Part shown: positions 27,858-40,382 of the stretch, piece by piece
Numbering within the stretch: the stretch's first letter is position 1
Layout of the letters: every line of letters starts with the position of its first letter
DNA from: Terebella lapidaria
Lineage: Eukaryota > Annelida > Polychaeta > Terebellida > Terebellidae
NCBI GenBank assembly: GCA_949152475.1
Contig: OX424555.1
Location: 12,170,868 to 12,234,867 of the forward strand
DNA: 64,000 bases
Direction of reading: 5' to 3'
Notes under the pieces: generated by a model
The model's database searches: none
Told to the model about the DNA's origin: nothing
Seen by the model: only the letters and a program-made list of their open reading frames with translations
Made by a program: the position numbers and the translations under genes

Positions 27858-29250
27858 CACGATGGGGGAACCTGAGCGACAATCCTCGGAGTCGATTCAG
27901 ATGATCCTCGGATGAAATCTGTCAATACACAGGATCGTTGTCATATAATTGTGTGTATTTGAGGGGTATTTGATGTGATCTACAAACATGTTTCAGAGCA
28001 ATATAAACGTGTGCTGCAGTGACATAAACTCACAAATGTGCCGCATGCAGTCGGTACTCCTCAAACAATACGCACAACAACTCTGGTGTATGCACAGGTT
28101 GGGTGATAACTCGAGAATCGGCTGGCTGAAAATAGATAAACAGGAATGATATATGTTACGGGCGATCTCTCTGTGCGCCTACTGCAACCCAAACATACCT
28201 CCATATCTGTGTGCATGTGTCATTGTATCAAGTGATGGAATATTGTCAGAAAGTACTTAATTTCGTGATTTCCCACACTGCAACGAACATCCTCGGAACT
28301 ATAATTATGCAACGTTTATCCACGGAGTAAAATCCGGTCTTCATTTGATTTCTGACTACGTCATTTGCGCGTGTCCTTTCGCGGGCAGAATAATGAAATA
28401 TTAGTGCATCATCACTGTGCATGTAGCACAAAATCGACTGATATCTAGATACACATCTACCCAATTTGAAGCATTTTGATGCAGTCATTCGATTGTTTGA
28501 CATCTGTTTCCCCTGAAATTTCCTTTCTGGAAGCAGAATGTCAAATAAGTAAGTTTAAAATTCTATGATAATTCAATTGCGATCTTGAAGCAGAGTCATC
28601 ATCCTGAATATCTTAACTTTTAACCTCATGTATATAAAACACCTATTTCTCAATCCATCTGAGCCCAATAGTCGGAGTTCCTTAAGCGTACATGTCTCCA
28701 GAAAATTACAATCCTAACACATGATAACACATATGAAGTTATTACCTTCCCAAACTGAGATAGAATTATTTAGACTCGAATTTCATACTTCTCCGAATTT
28801 TTGTTAATGCTTCCTATCGTCTCACATGCCAGTCAGTCTGTAATCTGCTGAAATGTATGTCCGTAACCATTAGAAGCGCAAATCAAAATCTACTAGTATA
28901 CTCTTCTAAATATCGTTATGCCTATAGATCTAAACTCCATTGACCGAGTTCTATGGATGAACGCAGGGCGTACCGACAAAACGCTGTAATATCAAGGATC
29001 GATCCTTGGTAATATTAACATACTATAGCCATAAGATTGGAACAAACTGTTTCCTGATGTGACTAATACATTCACACATCCATTCCGCATACATTACAGT
29101 TTTTATCGATATCCTAGTCTTTGAGTCTGTTTTCCATCGCGCAACGCTGTTGTCCTCGGCTTTTGTTTACTAAAAACTCCGAGGTTCATCTGAATTGAAT
29201 CCGAGGATTGTCGCTCACTCCGAGGATTATCGCTCAGGTTCCCCACCGTG
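27858..29250. mobile_element. Transib-like non-autonomous element, 1393 bp
   Basis: Inverted ends CACGATGGGGGAACCTGAGC (left) and GCTCAGGTTCCCCACCGTG (right), continuing inward with CGAyAATCCTCGGA, flanked by a 5-bp duplication TGCCT at 27853-27857 and 29251-29255. Ends starting CACGRTG with 5-bp duplications are the Transib signature, related to RAG recombination signals. ATCCTCGG is repeated twice near the left end and three times near the right. No transposase was recognised; the longest internal ORF (28246-28503, minus, 85 codons) has no motif I know. Confidence 0.68.
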
Positions 29251-29255
29251 TGCCT

Positions 29256-30600
29256 GTCATCCATGTTGTTTACCTTCTCCTAGAAACAGAACATGAACTC
29301 AAGCTTTATTGCTATATTTATGCAGGATTAGCCTTGAGAAGCCCATAGTTTCATGGCTATGAAAGAGACTACCTCTAGAATCAGGTTTGTTTCTGTTATT
29401 TTTAATCTTTGATAAGTTTTGGTTGTGTTACTTAGCTGATTTCACATCCAGGAACAAAAACAATGTTACTTGGAATAATTGTTTCCAGATTTATTGATGA
29501 GTAACTGGGAACGCTTTGTATGCGGTGATTTGTAATGGGCAACTGCTCCACCGCCTGGCTGTTATACTTTTGTGGGACAATTATATGAACAACGTGAACA
29601 CCACATAATAAACTGAGCATAATTCATATTCTGCAATGATTTAAGGAATAAGTAGCTAGCTTTGTGCAATGACAAATCTGCAATGATTCAATGAATACAT
29701 GTAAATAGTAGTTGATTTAGCGTGTTTTAATGGTACCCCACCACTCACTTGCTTATTTGCCCATAGAATCAGACAATTTGCTCATAGAATCTTTTTACCT
29801 ACTGAACTTTTTACCTACTGAATCAGACTAATGCCCAGAGAATCAACAAACGGTTCCTCCCTGTGATAGTCTAATGGCAACTTAACTGGGGGCACATTTG
29901 TGGGTTATCCTCAGGGCTCACCCCTGAAAAAATCCATCCACCCATCCGCAGCTCTGGAGAGCAGTGCCTATTCCAGGTCTTAACCAGATACTCATGTACC
30001 ATACACAGTAAGCAACTTCATGCATATCTTGTTAATTATATCCCCATACATATATTTCCCAAAATGTGAACATAGCACACCGTAGATTCCAGCACGAATT
30101 GGTTTTAATTAGACAGAAAAGGCATGCAGCACTGAGCGCACAACCATTCACAAAAAGTATTAATACTATGGAGCTAATAGTAGGTAATGTTTGGCGACCA
30201 TCTTAAACGCATAGGCCTATATGACGGGTTTATTTTTATTCGATTGTTGGGCAGTTGTACACCAATTTCACGAACGAAACAACTATAATGATATGCCTCC
30301 GATGACGCCAACTGCATGTGTGGATTTGGATGATCATGTGTTAACAGTATTTCAACTAGATCTATGCCCTTTTAGTGTGATATTGACAACATCAAAATAT
30401 CTTTCTTCTGTTAGGTCTTTTAGGAAGTAGGACTTTTTTTCAACCTGTTGACAAGTCTTCAGCACTCACTCGGTCAAACTGTGCTCAAGGATAATAGAGA
30501 TTAACACAGCCGTATATATATTACATTGGAGAAATTAGATAGACTATCGGTGATAGTGTCAGTCTACACTCTCTGATAGTATGTGTATATCTGGAATTGC
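29256..30600. other. Intergenic, no gene seen
   Basis: AT-rich. ORFs at 29432-29620 and 30221-30430 are short and without recognisable motifs. A short direct repetition of CATAGAATC / TTTTTACCTACTGAA lies near 29760-29830. Confidence 0.45.
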
Positions 30601-30639
30601 GTCGGTGTTTAGGTTACCGGAAGCGCTTTGAAATAAATC

Positions 30640-30702
30640 ATGGCGGACTTTGACGACTCAGTTTCAAACCCTCACCAAAACAAAGCCCAATACATTGATT
30701 GA
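30640..30702 (+). CDS. Short ORF MADFDDS..., possible orphan first exon or uORF
   Basis: ATGGCGG start in a good context (AAATCATGG), encoding MADFDDSVSNPHQNKAQYID then TGA. An ETS-type ACCGGAAGC lies about 25 bp upstream, as in many TATA-less promoters, but there is no consensus donor before the stop. It may be a chance ORF. Not recognised. Confidence 0.22.
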   Translation: MADFDDSVSNPHQNKAQYID

Positions 30703-30840
30703 TGTTCACACAAGAGATATGTATGTGTAAAAATCTATGTAAGAAATTGGTTAGTATACATATTCCATGCATTGTCGTCACCAAAATGTGAAAACGCTGA
30801 ATGGGACATGGGTGCATTGATTGACACTGATCATCAGAGC

Positions 30841-32020
30841 CAGTTGGGGAAAGGGGCAAATTTGACAACTCTTGGGGAGTTGTCAAATTTGACAACAATA
30901 CACAAATTTGACAACTGTGGGGTTGGTAAATTTGGGTACTCAAATGAGCTTATCTTTTTTCTGGAGTAATCGTTGCCAGGAATGGCTCTGGGACAGAGCC
31001 AGGCAGTAAAGTCGAATAAAAAACGAGGTACTGCCAGACTATCCAAAACTGTTATAAATCTATTGTGTCATGAATAATATACACAAAGTGCGTGAAGAAA
31101 GAAAGTTTTTCCCACCTTTCACTGCAAAGAAGGAGTTTTAGTATTTTTTCTTCAAATCTGACAAGAAATTCTGAAACTGAAACAGGAAATGGCTGTGTGT
31201 ATACTGTTGGTCAAAAATTTGGTATGTAGTACATAACTCCCATCCTCCAAAATGCCAAAAGTTTCACTTCGACAGTCGCGCAACCCCTCTGGAAGATTTC
31301 ATCTCACCTTCAACTTCTGATATAAATCTGCTAAACCAAATTTTGGTTGATTTGGTATCGATCAGAAGATCGAAAGTGACTTTTGCCGAGTTGTATATTT
31401 GTGCACCAAACCTCAGAGACCCCTGGCGAATGAAAGCTCACAGACAAAAATGACCGGTGGGAAAAACGAAATTACACCTCGTCTGAGATTGTGGAAATTT
31501 CTTGTATATAACTCACTTCCTCGACTGCTAAACTGCTGCTAATGGAGAGATTATAGGTAACTGAAACTAATTATATTAAAAAGTCGTGGTGCTCAATGAA
31601 AAATAATAAACCGTCGTGCCAACATCATTATGTTCTGCCTGGCTCTCTCAGAGCCATCCTGGCAAGAGTAATCGGTGTTTGGTGCATTACTTTTCCCCTT
31701 TCAACTAAATAATACTGGTCAAACACCTAATAATGACAGGAACGTCCCAGGTTTTTTTGTGCAGCCTTGGATGCGCCTGAAGCTCAGAAATTTATTTGCT
31801 ACTTCAAATGAGATAATCTTGCAGACAATATACACTTGCAGAAGACTTCATTTTGTCAACTTCATTAGATGTCCGTTGATAATGATATAATTTAGTTGTA
31901 ACATTTTTTTGGATATTGGTCCAATACCACATACCCAAATTTACCAACCCCTGGTCCCCAAATTCGGGTATTGTTGGTAAATTTGACAACAGTCCCCAAA
32001 TTTGCCCCTTTCCCCAACTG
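30841..32020. mobile_element. hAT-like element, 1180 bp, hosting a nested element
   Basis: Ends CAGTTGGGGAAAGGGGCAAA and TTTGCCCCTTTCCCCAACTG, perfectly inverted, with an 8-bp duplication ATCAGAGC at 30833-30840 and 32021-32028. Subterminal AAATTTGACAAC words repeat in both orientations. Without the nested insert it is about 480 bp and has no coding sequence. Confidence 0.88.
30973..31665. mobile_element. Nested DNA transposon, 693 bp, with 9-bp duplication
   Basis: Ends TTGCCAGGAATGGCTCTG... and ...CAGAGCCATCCTGGCAA (about 30 bp imperfect), flanked by GAGTAATCG at 30964-30972 and 31666-31674. A 9-bp duplication would suit Mutator-like elements, but reading it as 8 bp (hAT) is also possible. 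It interrupts the element at 30841-32020. No transposase ORF. Confidence 0.8.
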
Positions 32021-32289
32021 ATCAGAGCTAGACTAGAGAGATTCAGATTGATTGTAGGGTCAGAGTGACTCAGTCACAGACACAGTGATCAGTCAATGAT
32101 TAAGCCTCAGCCAATCAGGCAATTGACGTACTTCAGCACTCACTGAGTCAGTCAGTGGTATTCTCGTAATATAATTTTCACTACATTATGCACGAGGCTC
32201 GACAGTTAAAATAGTACACCATTTTCGTGTTTTCAGTAAATACTGTCCTGGGCTATTTAGTGTTCAAAATATGACACAATAAGCCAGTT

Positions 32290-32501
32290 CAGAAATGTTT
32301 CTAGGTCAAGTCGAGTGGTACAAATCGTTTGTACGCACCATGTTTGAACGAGAATTACATGGACCGGTAAACTTGAAGTAAACAAATATTTAGTATTGTA
32401 CAGGCGATATCGAGTAGAGTGACAGTGACTCGACAATGGTAGCGTGACAACACTGGATGGCTTTGCTGGTACCACTTGACCTGACCTAAAAACATTTTCT
32501 G
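32290..32501. mobile_element. Small inverted-repeat element, 212 bp
   Basis: Left CAGAAATGTTTCTAGGTCAA and right TTGACCTGACCTAAAAACAT...TTTTCTG are imperfect inverted repeats of about 32 bp (both run on to GAGTGGTAC/GTACCACTT). No target duplication was found, so the exact ends and class are uncertain. Confidence 0.55.
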
Positions 32502-34341
32502 ACTCGGGTATAGCCCTGTGTGATATGTCTCTCAGACTGAATAAGCCTGGTCATAATTTAGCGGGACCTAATTCAAGAGAATGCCATGGAGGCGTTATCG
32601 CGATATAGTCTCTGCTTATTTCGTACGTTATGATTTAAGTGGGATTTCAAGGGAATGCCACTTCAGTGTATGCCTCCATCCACACCCACCACCTTCATCC
32701 AGGATTCTCCAAGATATAGATGTTGATTGAAAACATTCAAATGGTGTTACTAAAATGATGTTACTGAATAAGCCGCCTCACGTCTGTCAGACATTATTTA
32801 ACAGATGTACAAACACTTCCAGGGTCAATCTTATTGTGCCATACAGTACTACCTCTACCTGCTGTTTTATGTTCGAAAGCTGGGTTTAACCCAACAATTT
32901 TCATACATTTCTTCAAGGAAACAGCCTGCATTTACACACAAAAATCCAGCAGGACTTTTGTTTTTGTTTGCCTGATGGCGCAATCTGGAAAACGACGGAT
33001 TGTGCGCATGCCCAGATGAACTTGAAGAACCGTATTTCGAAGAAGTGTGAACTGGGGAGTAAAATCCAGGGTTACACTGTTACATGCATAGTGATGACCT
33101 GAATATGTTTACTCATTTTGCAGTCCGCAGTGTAGACAGACAAACCTTTGGTCACATGCCTATCACATGTGACATCATGCGGTGGTCTGACATGCATATA
33201 TCACAGAAAACATGATGGATTCACATGTTGATGGCTGAAATTTGACAGCTTACTTCACAAATATACAAAAATAATGTTCCTGTGTGTGTTCAAACATCAA
33301 AGGAATACACATTAATATTCATCAAGTGCTTGAGAGCGTTTCACATCTAAATTAGTGGACAATTTTGTAATTGTAAAACGTCAAAAAGACAGACTTAAAG
33401 AGAACTGTTAGCTTTCCGTCAACTTCTATACCTTGGAGAATCCTGGAGGGTTTTGGTCGGGGACAGCGGATAGACACACACACACTAGAATCATAGCGTC
33501 CAAAATAAGCTGGACCAATATCACAAAATGGCGTAGTCAGTTACTCAGTGTTACTGTCAGTGACCATTCATTGATTTCAACAGAGTGTGTGCAGTATTTA
33601 TCATGTACAAGTGATGATTGGCAGGGTATCGGTGAAAATGATAGATTTTGTGGTAAATCCAGACAGAATTAGCTCCGATAATTTTTATGAACATATTACA
33701 TGTATCTGCTTAGATTGATATTGAATAATTGATCATGTGGATTATCTGTTGAATCTCATGGGCCCTTGGCCTGTGACTACTAGTATGTTTTTATAATACA
33801 AGCTTGAAGATTTATATGATTTTGGTTGTGCATGCATTTTTGGTTCATCACATGATATGGTCAAATAAATTTACTAAGGCAGTAACAAAGACTATTTATA
33901 AGACAAAATTTGAGGACAACGCAGTTAAAAATATTGAAATAAGCAGAAACAATAAAATATTCATGTGCGTGGGTTTGGCAGAAAGATATATGCTTACCTT
34001 TAATGTTTTGTTTTATAATCTTTCATTACCACCTGTCATGAGAGAGATAATAATAGTATTACTTGTTTGCGGAATTTTCGTCATTGCTTCATTGTCTAAC
34101 AAGGGAGTTAATCTCTTCATTTGTAAATTGATCAGAACTTCAAGTGATAAATCACAGTTAAAATGTGTATGTTTTCCCATGTGGAATCGCAGGTCATAGT
34201 TACATACTGATATGAATACATAGTTACTTTTAAAATTTGGATGTTATATGTTTTAGGTTTGCTATTACTTTTTTCACAGATGGAGATTCATCACAAACCA
34301 TGGGTCTGAATATTTTATGTGGTTGAAATTGGAAGCTGAAT
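32502..34341. other. Non-coding stretch with unsupported ORFs
   Basis: No supported gene. The longest ORF (33804-34199, 131 codons, +) is AT-rich with one hydrophobic segment (IIIVLLVCGIFVIASL). It lacks a recognisable family and clear splice context. Confidence 0.4.
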
Positions 34342-34383
34342 ATGGCACAACAACTGCACAGAAGTGCTTCTCAGCCGAGCAAG
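34342..34383 (+). CDS. Candidate alternative first exon 1 (14 codons)
   Basis: ATG in AATATGGC context (A at -3, G at +4), reading MAQQLHRSASQPSK to the donor GTTAGT in phase 0. Too short to recognise. Support is the start context, the donor, and the phase shared with five other such ORFs to the right. The acceptor exon would be beyond the window. Confidence 0.28.
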
Positions 34384-37300
34384 GTTAGTAACCTCTGACC
34401 TACTCATATCATAGCAAGCCAAGGGAGTATTGGGAGGGGGGGGGGGGGGGATTATTCATGTTTTTAAATGATCATGGCAAGTTGCAAACTGAAAAACAGA
34501 GCAACAAATTACAACATATACTGACATATCTCGTATACGTGTATTCAGCTATGATTTTGTGGACATGTTATACATACATGCGAACTTTTCCTGACCATGA
34601 CCTTGACCTCTAAGCATAATGGACATTGGACAAGGACCTTCAGGAGGGAATTTTGCTATGTGCCAATGTGTTTGTGGTGCATGGAATGGGTCAGAATTTT
34701 TTTTTAATTAATGATTTATTAGTATCAAACGCTTGTAGCAAAACTTCTAGTATTTTGATGAGTTTTTTTTCACTACAATGCATATCATGTACATAATGGT
34801 ATATTCATATCAGTGACTTTGCCAAGAAAAGAAGAATGGTTTGAACACCATGATTTGTTCTCATGCTTCCATTATGATTTTCTATTTGGACTTAGGAAAA
34901 AAATTTCACAGACACCTTCCTCTAAAAGATGGGTTTCTGGTAGCATAGATTCATCATATACACTTCAATAGTATTGATAATAGTATTTTGTTTGTCCCAA
35001 CACCTAGTGTTAATACTGTATTTGAAGTTGAAATGAATGTTTGAACATGTTTACAGAATGCCTACAGTTGTGCCCAGAATGGCCAGTTGTTGTCAAATGA
35101 ATACTATCAATCAATGGTACATGAACATATTCTGATACTGGTGGTGGTTATTTGGTACATGTATTTCATGTAGTAGATCCAAGTACTACATGTAAGGCCA
35201 TGTTGTGTTTTTTCTTTGTTTCCCGTCAACTTTTTTTTCGAAAAGTACCGGCCAGCCAGGGGAAAAAAGCAAACACAGAAAAAAAACACATACGTTTATT
35301 ATAACAATAACATGTTTATTCACAAAGTAATTCATGCCAGAAAGGTTAAATAATAAAGGGTATTTGACCACTTACTAAGTTATTAAATACTTTATTGAAA
35401 AATAACACAGGGGAAGACAGCAAAATGGAAACCATTCGTTATCCTTCTCAATATTCAGTGTTTTGGGGATAAAAAACATCAGTTTTTTTGGTGGAAAAAA
35501 GACCCAAACTTTTGTGTTGTTTTCTCAAAATAATTGTTATTTTCATCGCCCGCTGATCATACTGATGGGAAACAAAGATAAAAAAACAACATGGCGTAAA
35601 TAGTAAAAATGTAGTAGTTTGTTGGTACATAATCTTTATGCTACAGTTCATGTACTTTTGCATGTTTTTTTCAGGACTGCAAAAACATCTTAGTATTGTT
35701 ATTTTTTCTAAAATCATGAAATGATCATGGCTTGGGGTCATTTGAATAATTGTCATGTTCATTCCAGAATATTAGATTCTGGAATTAAGAGTAACCAACC
35801 ATTCTAATGAGGTTTCATGACTGTGCTCAGTTTGTCATTTCTGTCCTCCCTTCCATATTGACAGATTACTTCCCCTCCAGTTGCTGTTAGGTTTTCATAA
35901 TGCAACCTGTCCCCTGAGTCATCACGATCAGGAATCATGGTGTCAGGGCCAAATGTAGGGAAGTCCAGGAAATGAAGATGATTGATCGCATTGGTCAATA
36001 TTTTTCAATTGTATTAATGAGCAATGTCAATGAATTCTTTTTGATGTACTGAAGGGTTGAGTGTCCTGCACACATGTTCAGTTTTCAGTCAGGCGGTACA
36101 TGTATTTGTTAGTGACCATTGTCTGCTTTGAGTAAAACATAATTTACATGTATAATTTCGGATTGTCGGTCCATTTCATGGATTTACTGCTAGTATATAC
36201 TATGGGCCAAGAGTGACTACACATAGTACTGGTAATGTATTGGGTTTTTTCTCCACTATTCTCTCCATGATATTGATGATTTGATTTGAAGGTTCAAATA
36301 TGCGTGGCATATGATGGAGAAATTATTTTCTGAGATCACTGATTACTTACACATGCTCGGATGTATGTAAATTTATATCCATGGTATCACATGCAAAATC
36401 TTGATCATGATGGTGATGCGTCTGTATTTGTTTCCTGTTTGATATCTCTCTCTCTCTGCCTTGATCTACTGAATACCAGAGGGTCTGAATCGAGGAATGT
36501 GACAGAAACGTTGGTGAAAAACGTCACCAGGTCACACGCAATAGTGCGAGTGGTGTTTATGGGTCTTTTCAAAGCCACATTGTAACAAAGCAACATGCAA
36601 GGCCAGCAAGGGGCAGATGAAAAAAAAAAACACGAGTATTGACTTACTGTATCACAGGGTGCTGATAATTAAAGTCTCCACAGATGTGTAAGAAACTTCC
36701 TGTGCATAGAGTGAAATATAGAAATGTCAGCTGAAGGATTTGATTCATATCTGCTCAAAATATCTGCCATGTTGCATGCTAGAAGAGCGGAAGTTGTATA
36801 AACAAATTTATAATAACTTGGGATCTGCTGGAAGATTTAAAATTCTCATTGCAGGATAAATGTGTTGATTGAAGTTTGGAGATGTTGGGCTGCTATCTAG
36901 ATATAGCTGATTTCATATATGGCGTTAATATGATTTCAAAAGGGATGAAACCATACTTTCTATCAAATTACTTGGACTTACAAAGAACATTTGATAATGT
37001 GGACCATCTGTTTTCTTGGTGTGGTTTGACCTGATCACTGACAGTTGAATGGAGTGTAAGGGATACTTCTGCCTTCTCACCCTGTGCAGAGTTGTGCATT
37101 TAGTGTCAAACGCTCTTTGGGACATCTGCCCCACACTACAGGACAGATACTATCAATGTCATACTTAGTCATATCAGGAATTGCAGATAGAAGAGCATTT
37201 TTTATGCACTTTTCCTGGTTCAGTCACAGATAATAGGTGTCTGTGATCAGGCAAAAAATATTGCTCTTGGTGCTGGCCACTTCATAGCAAGTAGAATGAT

Positions 37301-40286
37301 TGACGTTGATATTTATTGCTTGCCAGAAGCATCACAGATTGAAAGTTAGACACAACATCAGACTACTTGGATGTTTAGAGAGGATAATGGAGACCTTTGA
37401 CTGGAGCCAAGGCTTTTGGCCAAATATGTCAACATGGAAGAAATTGTAATGGATACCTGTTAACAGGAAGTGACTCTATTATAGGGTTGTCAGACCACTA
37501 CTTTTGTATGGACAAGTCAGTAGAAAAGCAGTGTTTACTAATGTTACTCATTCTCAGCAAATTCCTAGGCATTTAGTCACCTCAGGTTGGTCAGCGATCT
37601 GTTGCATGAAGAATGTCCTGTCCAACGTTTCCGTGGTGAAGTTTTATTCAAATTTGTCTGTCAAGGCTGCAAGGTCATGCATCAGGCACATGCCTGTTGA
37701 CGAAGTTTTTATTGCGACCAGAGTGATTATTGGTCCCTGCATGTAGGAAACCATGCAAATTTGACAGAATTTTACTTAGTATTTTCACTCGCATGCCCAG
37801 AGCAATTTTCATCACTTTCCCCGTGAAGAAATGTGTTTTGGCTTCAGGGTCAGTTCAAGCAGACCTGGAAAACAAGCCCGCTGAATTTTATGGTTGAAGA
37901 CAGATCAAGAATCTGGCATGATTTATCAAATTTGTGATGGACATTTCTCGAGAGAAGTTTGTCGAGGATATATGTGTGTTCACCTTGTGCTTTGTGTTGT
38001 GCGTGTTTGTATGTATTTTTCCATGTGGAACCAACGTTTTTTATTCACATTCATCAAAGTGTGACCAGGTACTGTAATTGAACACGATGACGATGAACAA
38101 AAAATATTATCAAATTGAGTTCGGAATGGATATTTTGCTTTTTGTGAAGGAATCCAAATATTTCTATTGACCTGGATACTTATATGCCCTGGGCTATTTG
38201 GTCATTGGCAATCATTGTGCTGTGGACATTATTTACCTCACATTGTTCCTGCTATAGATGGCCTCCAGTGCCTAGGAATTTCTCACTGCCGCAATAACAG
38301 AATAAGGATAAGATGACAGTTATGTCCACACAAGATCACATGGACATGATGTATGACATTGTCCAGACTGTGTCATTACAAGTGAAGGGTATCACCTCTG
38401 CTATTGTCCCCCTTCGCTGGCCATTGTTCTCCTGTGTTTGAGGTGGACATTGTCCAGTGTTTACTGCTGTTGTTCGCAGCCACAGGAGAAGACCTCCTGC
38501 TGTCTTTGTCTGTTGTGGTTGTAGAGACATGATAGAAGAGTTATCATTTTGGTCTTCATGATATCTCAGTTGGTTTTGAATAGAATGATTGTTACTCTTG
38601 GTTATATGAAGATGATCCTTTTGACCTTTTACATCAGAAGGCTTTAATGTGATTACCGTTGGATTTTATTGCTGGCATGTGGTATTTGTATTGATGTTTG
38701 GACAAGTGTTGTAAAATTGGCTTTGTTAAATCGTACCATAACTTATTTACGTCAGCTGAGTCACTACACCAATGTATTGATTTTTGTTGCTGCCATGAAC
38801 TGACTTTAGACCTTAAATTGGAGCATCTGTGCCCTGGACTAACAGCTTGGTATCACGCAGTGATCATCTATGTACATATTGAATTATGTGACGCAAAACA
38901 GCGCCAGGCTGGGACGACATGAGACCTCCTGAGCGGGCGGGTGGGCGGCCTGGCGAGGATATATTCTGGGATGTCTCAGGAGAGGTGGCCCACTGGAGAA
39001 AGTCAGGAGTCCTGGACATAAACTCACACAGTCACGTCTTGGAACCGTGGATTCAGCCGACGTCTCTTGCATGCTGACAACTGTGCTGTACCAGTCTGCT
39101 ATAGGATCACTGTATATCAGCAATTGGCTTGAAAATGGAAATTAATTAGTGTGCAGGCATGTTTTGCAAATATCTGATGAGTCAACATCGAGAGAGAATC
39201 TAGTGTTTTCCAATAATTTTAGGACTATGGACGAAAGAAATTGTGTCTTTGCACTGATGTGTTGTGAGCATTCAAATCTCATTAAATGTCGAGTGTAAAA
39301 ATTGATTTCCAATTAACTCATCAATTTTACTGCCGGTTTATTGGACCAAGTACTGTTACCATCTAAAGACTTGGGTTTCACTGTCGTCAGCGTATTAGCA
39401 TGTATAAGTGCGCCATGTGTGACATTAAACTGCAGACACCAGCTAACCGCTCCATGGAATGTGTCACATAGTCTGAATAATGAGTATACAGGAGTATCCT
39501 GCTTTGGATATATACCAAATCGCAGGTACTGGTACAACATGCGGACTTGGGAGGACAGCTGTGCATACCACAATGACAACAAAATGTACCACGTGTTTAC
39601 AAATATGCTCACTGGCAATGGTTATTTATAAAAAAACAAATTATCTGCTCATGAGATCTCACAGGATTCACACAGTGAACAATTTCTTGGAACGTTTTAT
39701 TTGATGACTGATGTTGCGAGGTATTGTTTATGAGGTCACCGCAATCTCAGATCACTGACTGTTCACGAAGCTTTACATGTACAACGACTGTATGAGATGC
39801 GTGTTACTACATGAGATTGTGGTGCTATTTATCTGTCTTTAATGTGCGGATAACAGAGGAGATGTGGCGGAGTTATCTGATAGCAGGAGACGCGGTGGCG
39901 CTGCCGTTACGTCACTCGCTGGGACCTGGAGCAAAAGTGCTGTAATAAAAAAGCTGTGTAGTCAAAATACACTCTTCAACACCTGACAGGCAATTGTGCC
40001 AATGGTTCTTTCACCAACGGAAACTATTATATGGAGCTTTCTTAACTCAAGAACTTTAAGAAGTGGTATAGAACTACATCTGAGTCTGATGCCCACATGG
40101 ATGTATCGAGCCTGACAAAGTTTTTTGCCATCAGGCGTATCATTGTGACTTCTGGATACCAGTACAACTGACCTTGGATACCTAGCAATGCTGACATGGA
40201 GCATGACAAGTTCTCATGTGCATGGGCCATGATTTGGATAGACAGCCACCAATATGAATGGTAGCCATGGTAACAGTAGCCCCAGG
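34384..40286. other. Long non-coding stretch (intron or intergenic)
   Basis: About 5.9 kb with no recognised gene. Holds a 15-base G run at 34436-34450. A 42-codon ORF at 38312 with a weak GTGAAG donor and a 52-codon ORF starting near 38920 (MRPPERAGGRPGEDIFWDVS) were seen, but neither has enough support. Confidence 0.45.
34436..34450 (+). repeat. Poly(G) run
   Basis: Fifteen consecutive G. Confidence 0.9.
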
Positions 40287-40382
40287 ATGAGGCAGTTGCA
40301 GGTCCAGATAGGTTACGTCCACACCAGTCCGGACAGTAACCATGGAAACAGCCCAGAGACCTACCGCTACTTCTATACCAAG
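40287..40382 (+). CDS. Candidate alternative first exon 2 (32 codons)
   Basis: ATG with A at -3, reading MRQLQVQIGYVHTSPDSNHG then NSPETYRYFYTK to a consensus donor GTGAGT in phase 0. An 8-codon upstream ORF (40267) ends in a TGA that overlaps this ATG (ATGA). Polar, Tyr-rich and not recognised. It would splice to an exon outside the window. Confidence 0.42.

Noticed and set aside
27459-27882. 88- and 123-codon minus ORFs with SSQAFIVAGP-like repeats
   Set aside because: They follow from the 18-bp minisatellite period and have no start or splice support.
33804-34199. 131-codon AT-rich ORF with one hydrophobic segment
   Set aside because: Composition matches surrounding non-coding DNA. No homology and no splice or promoter context.
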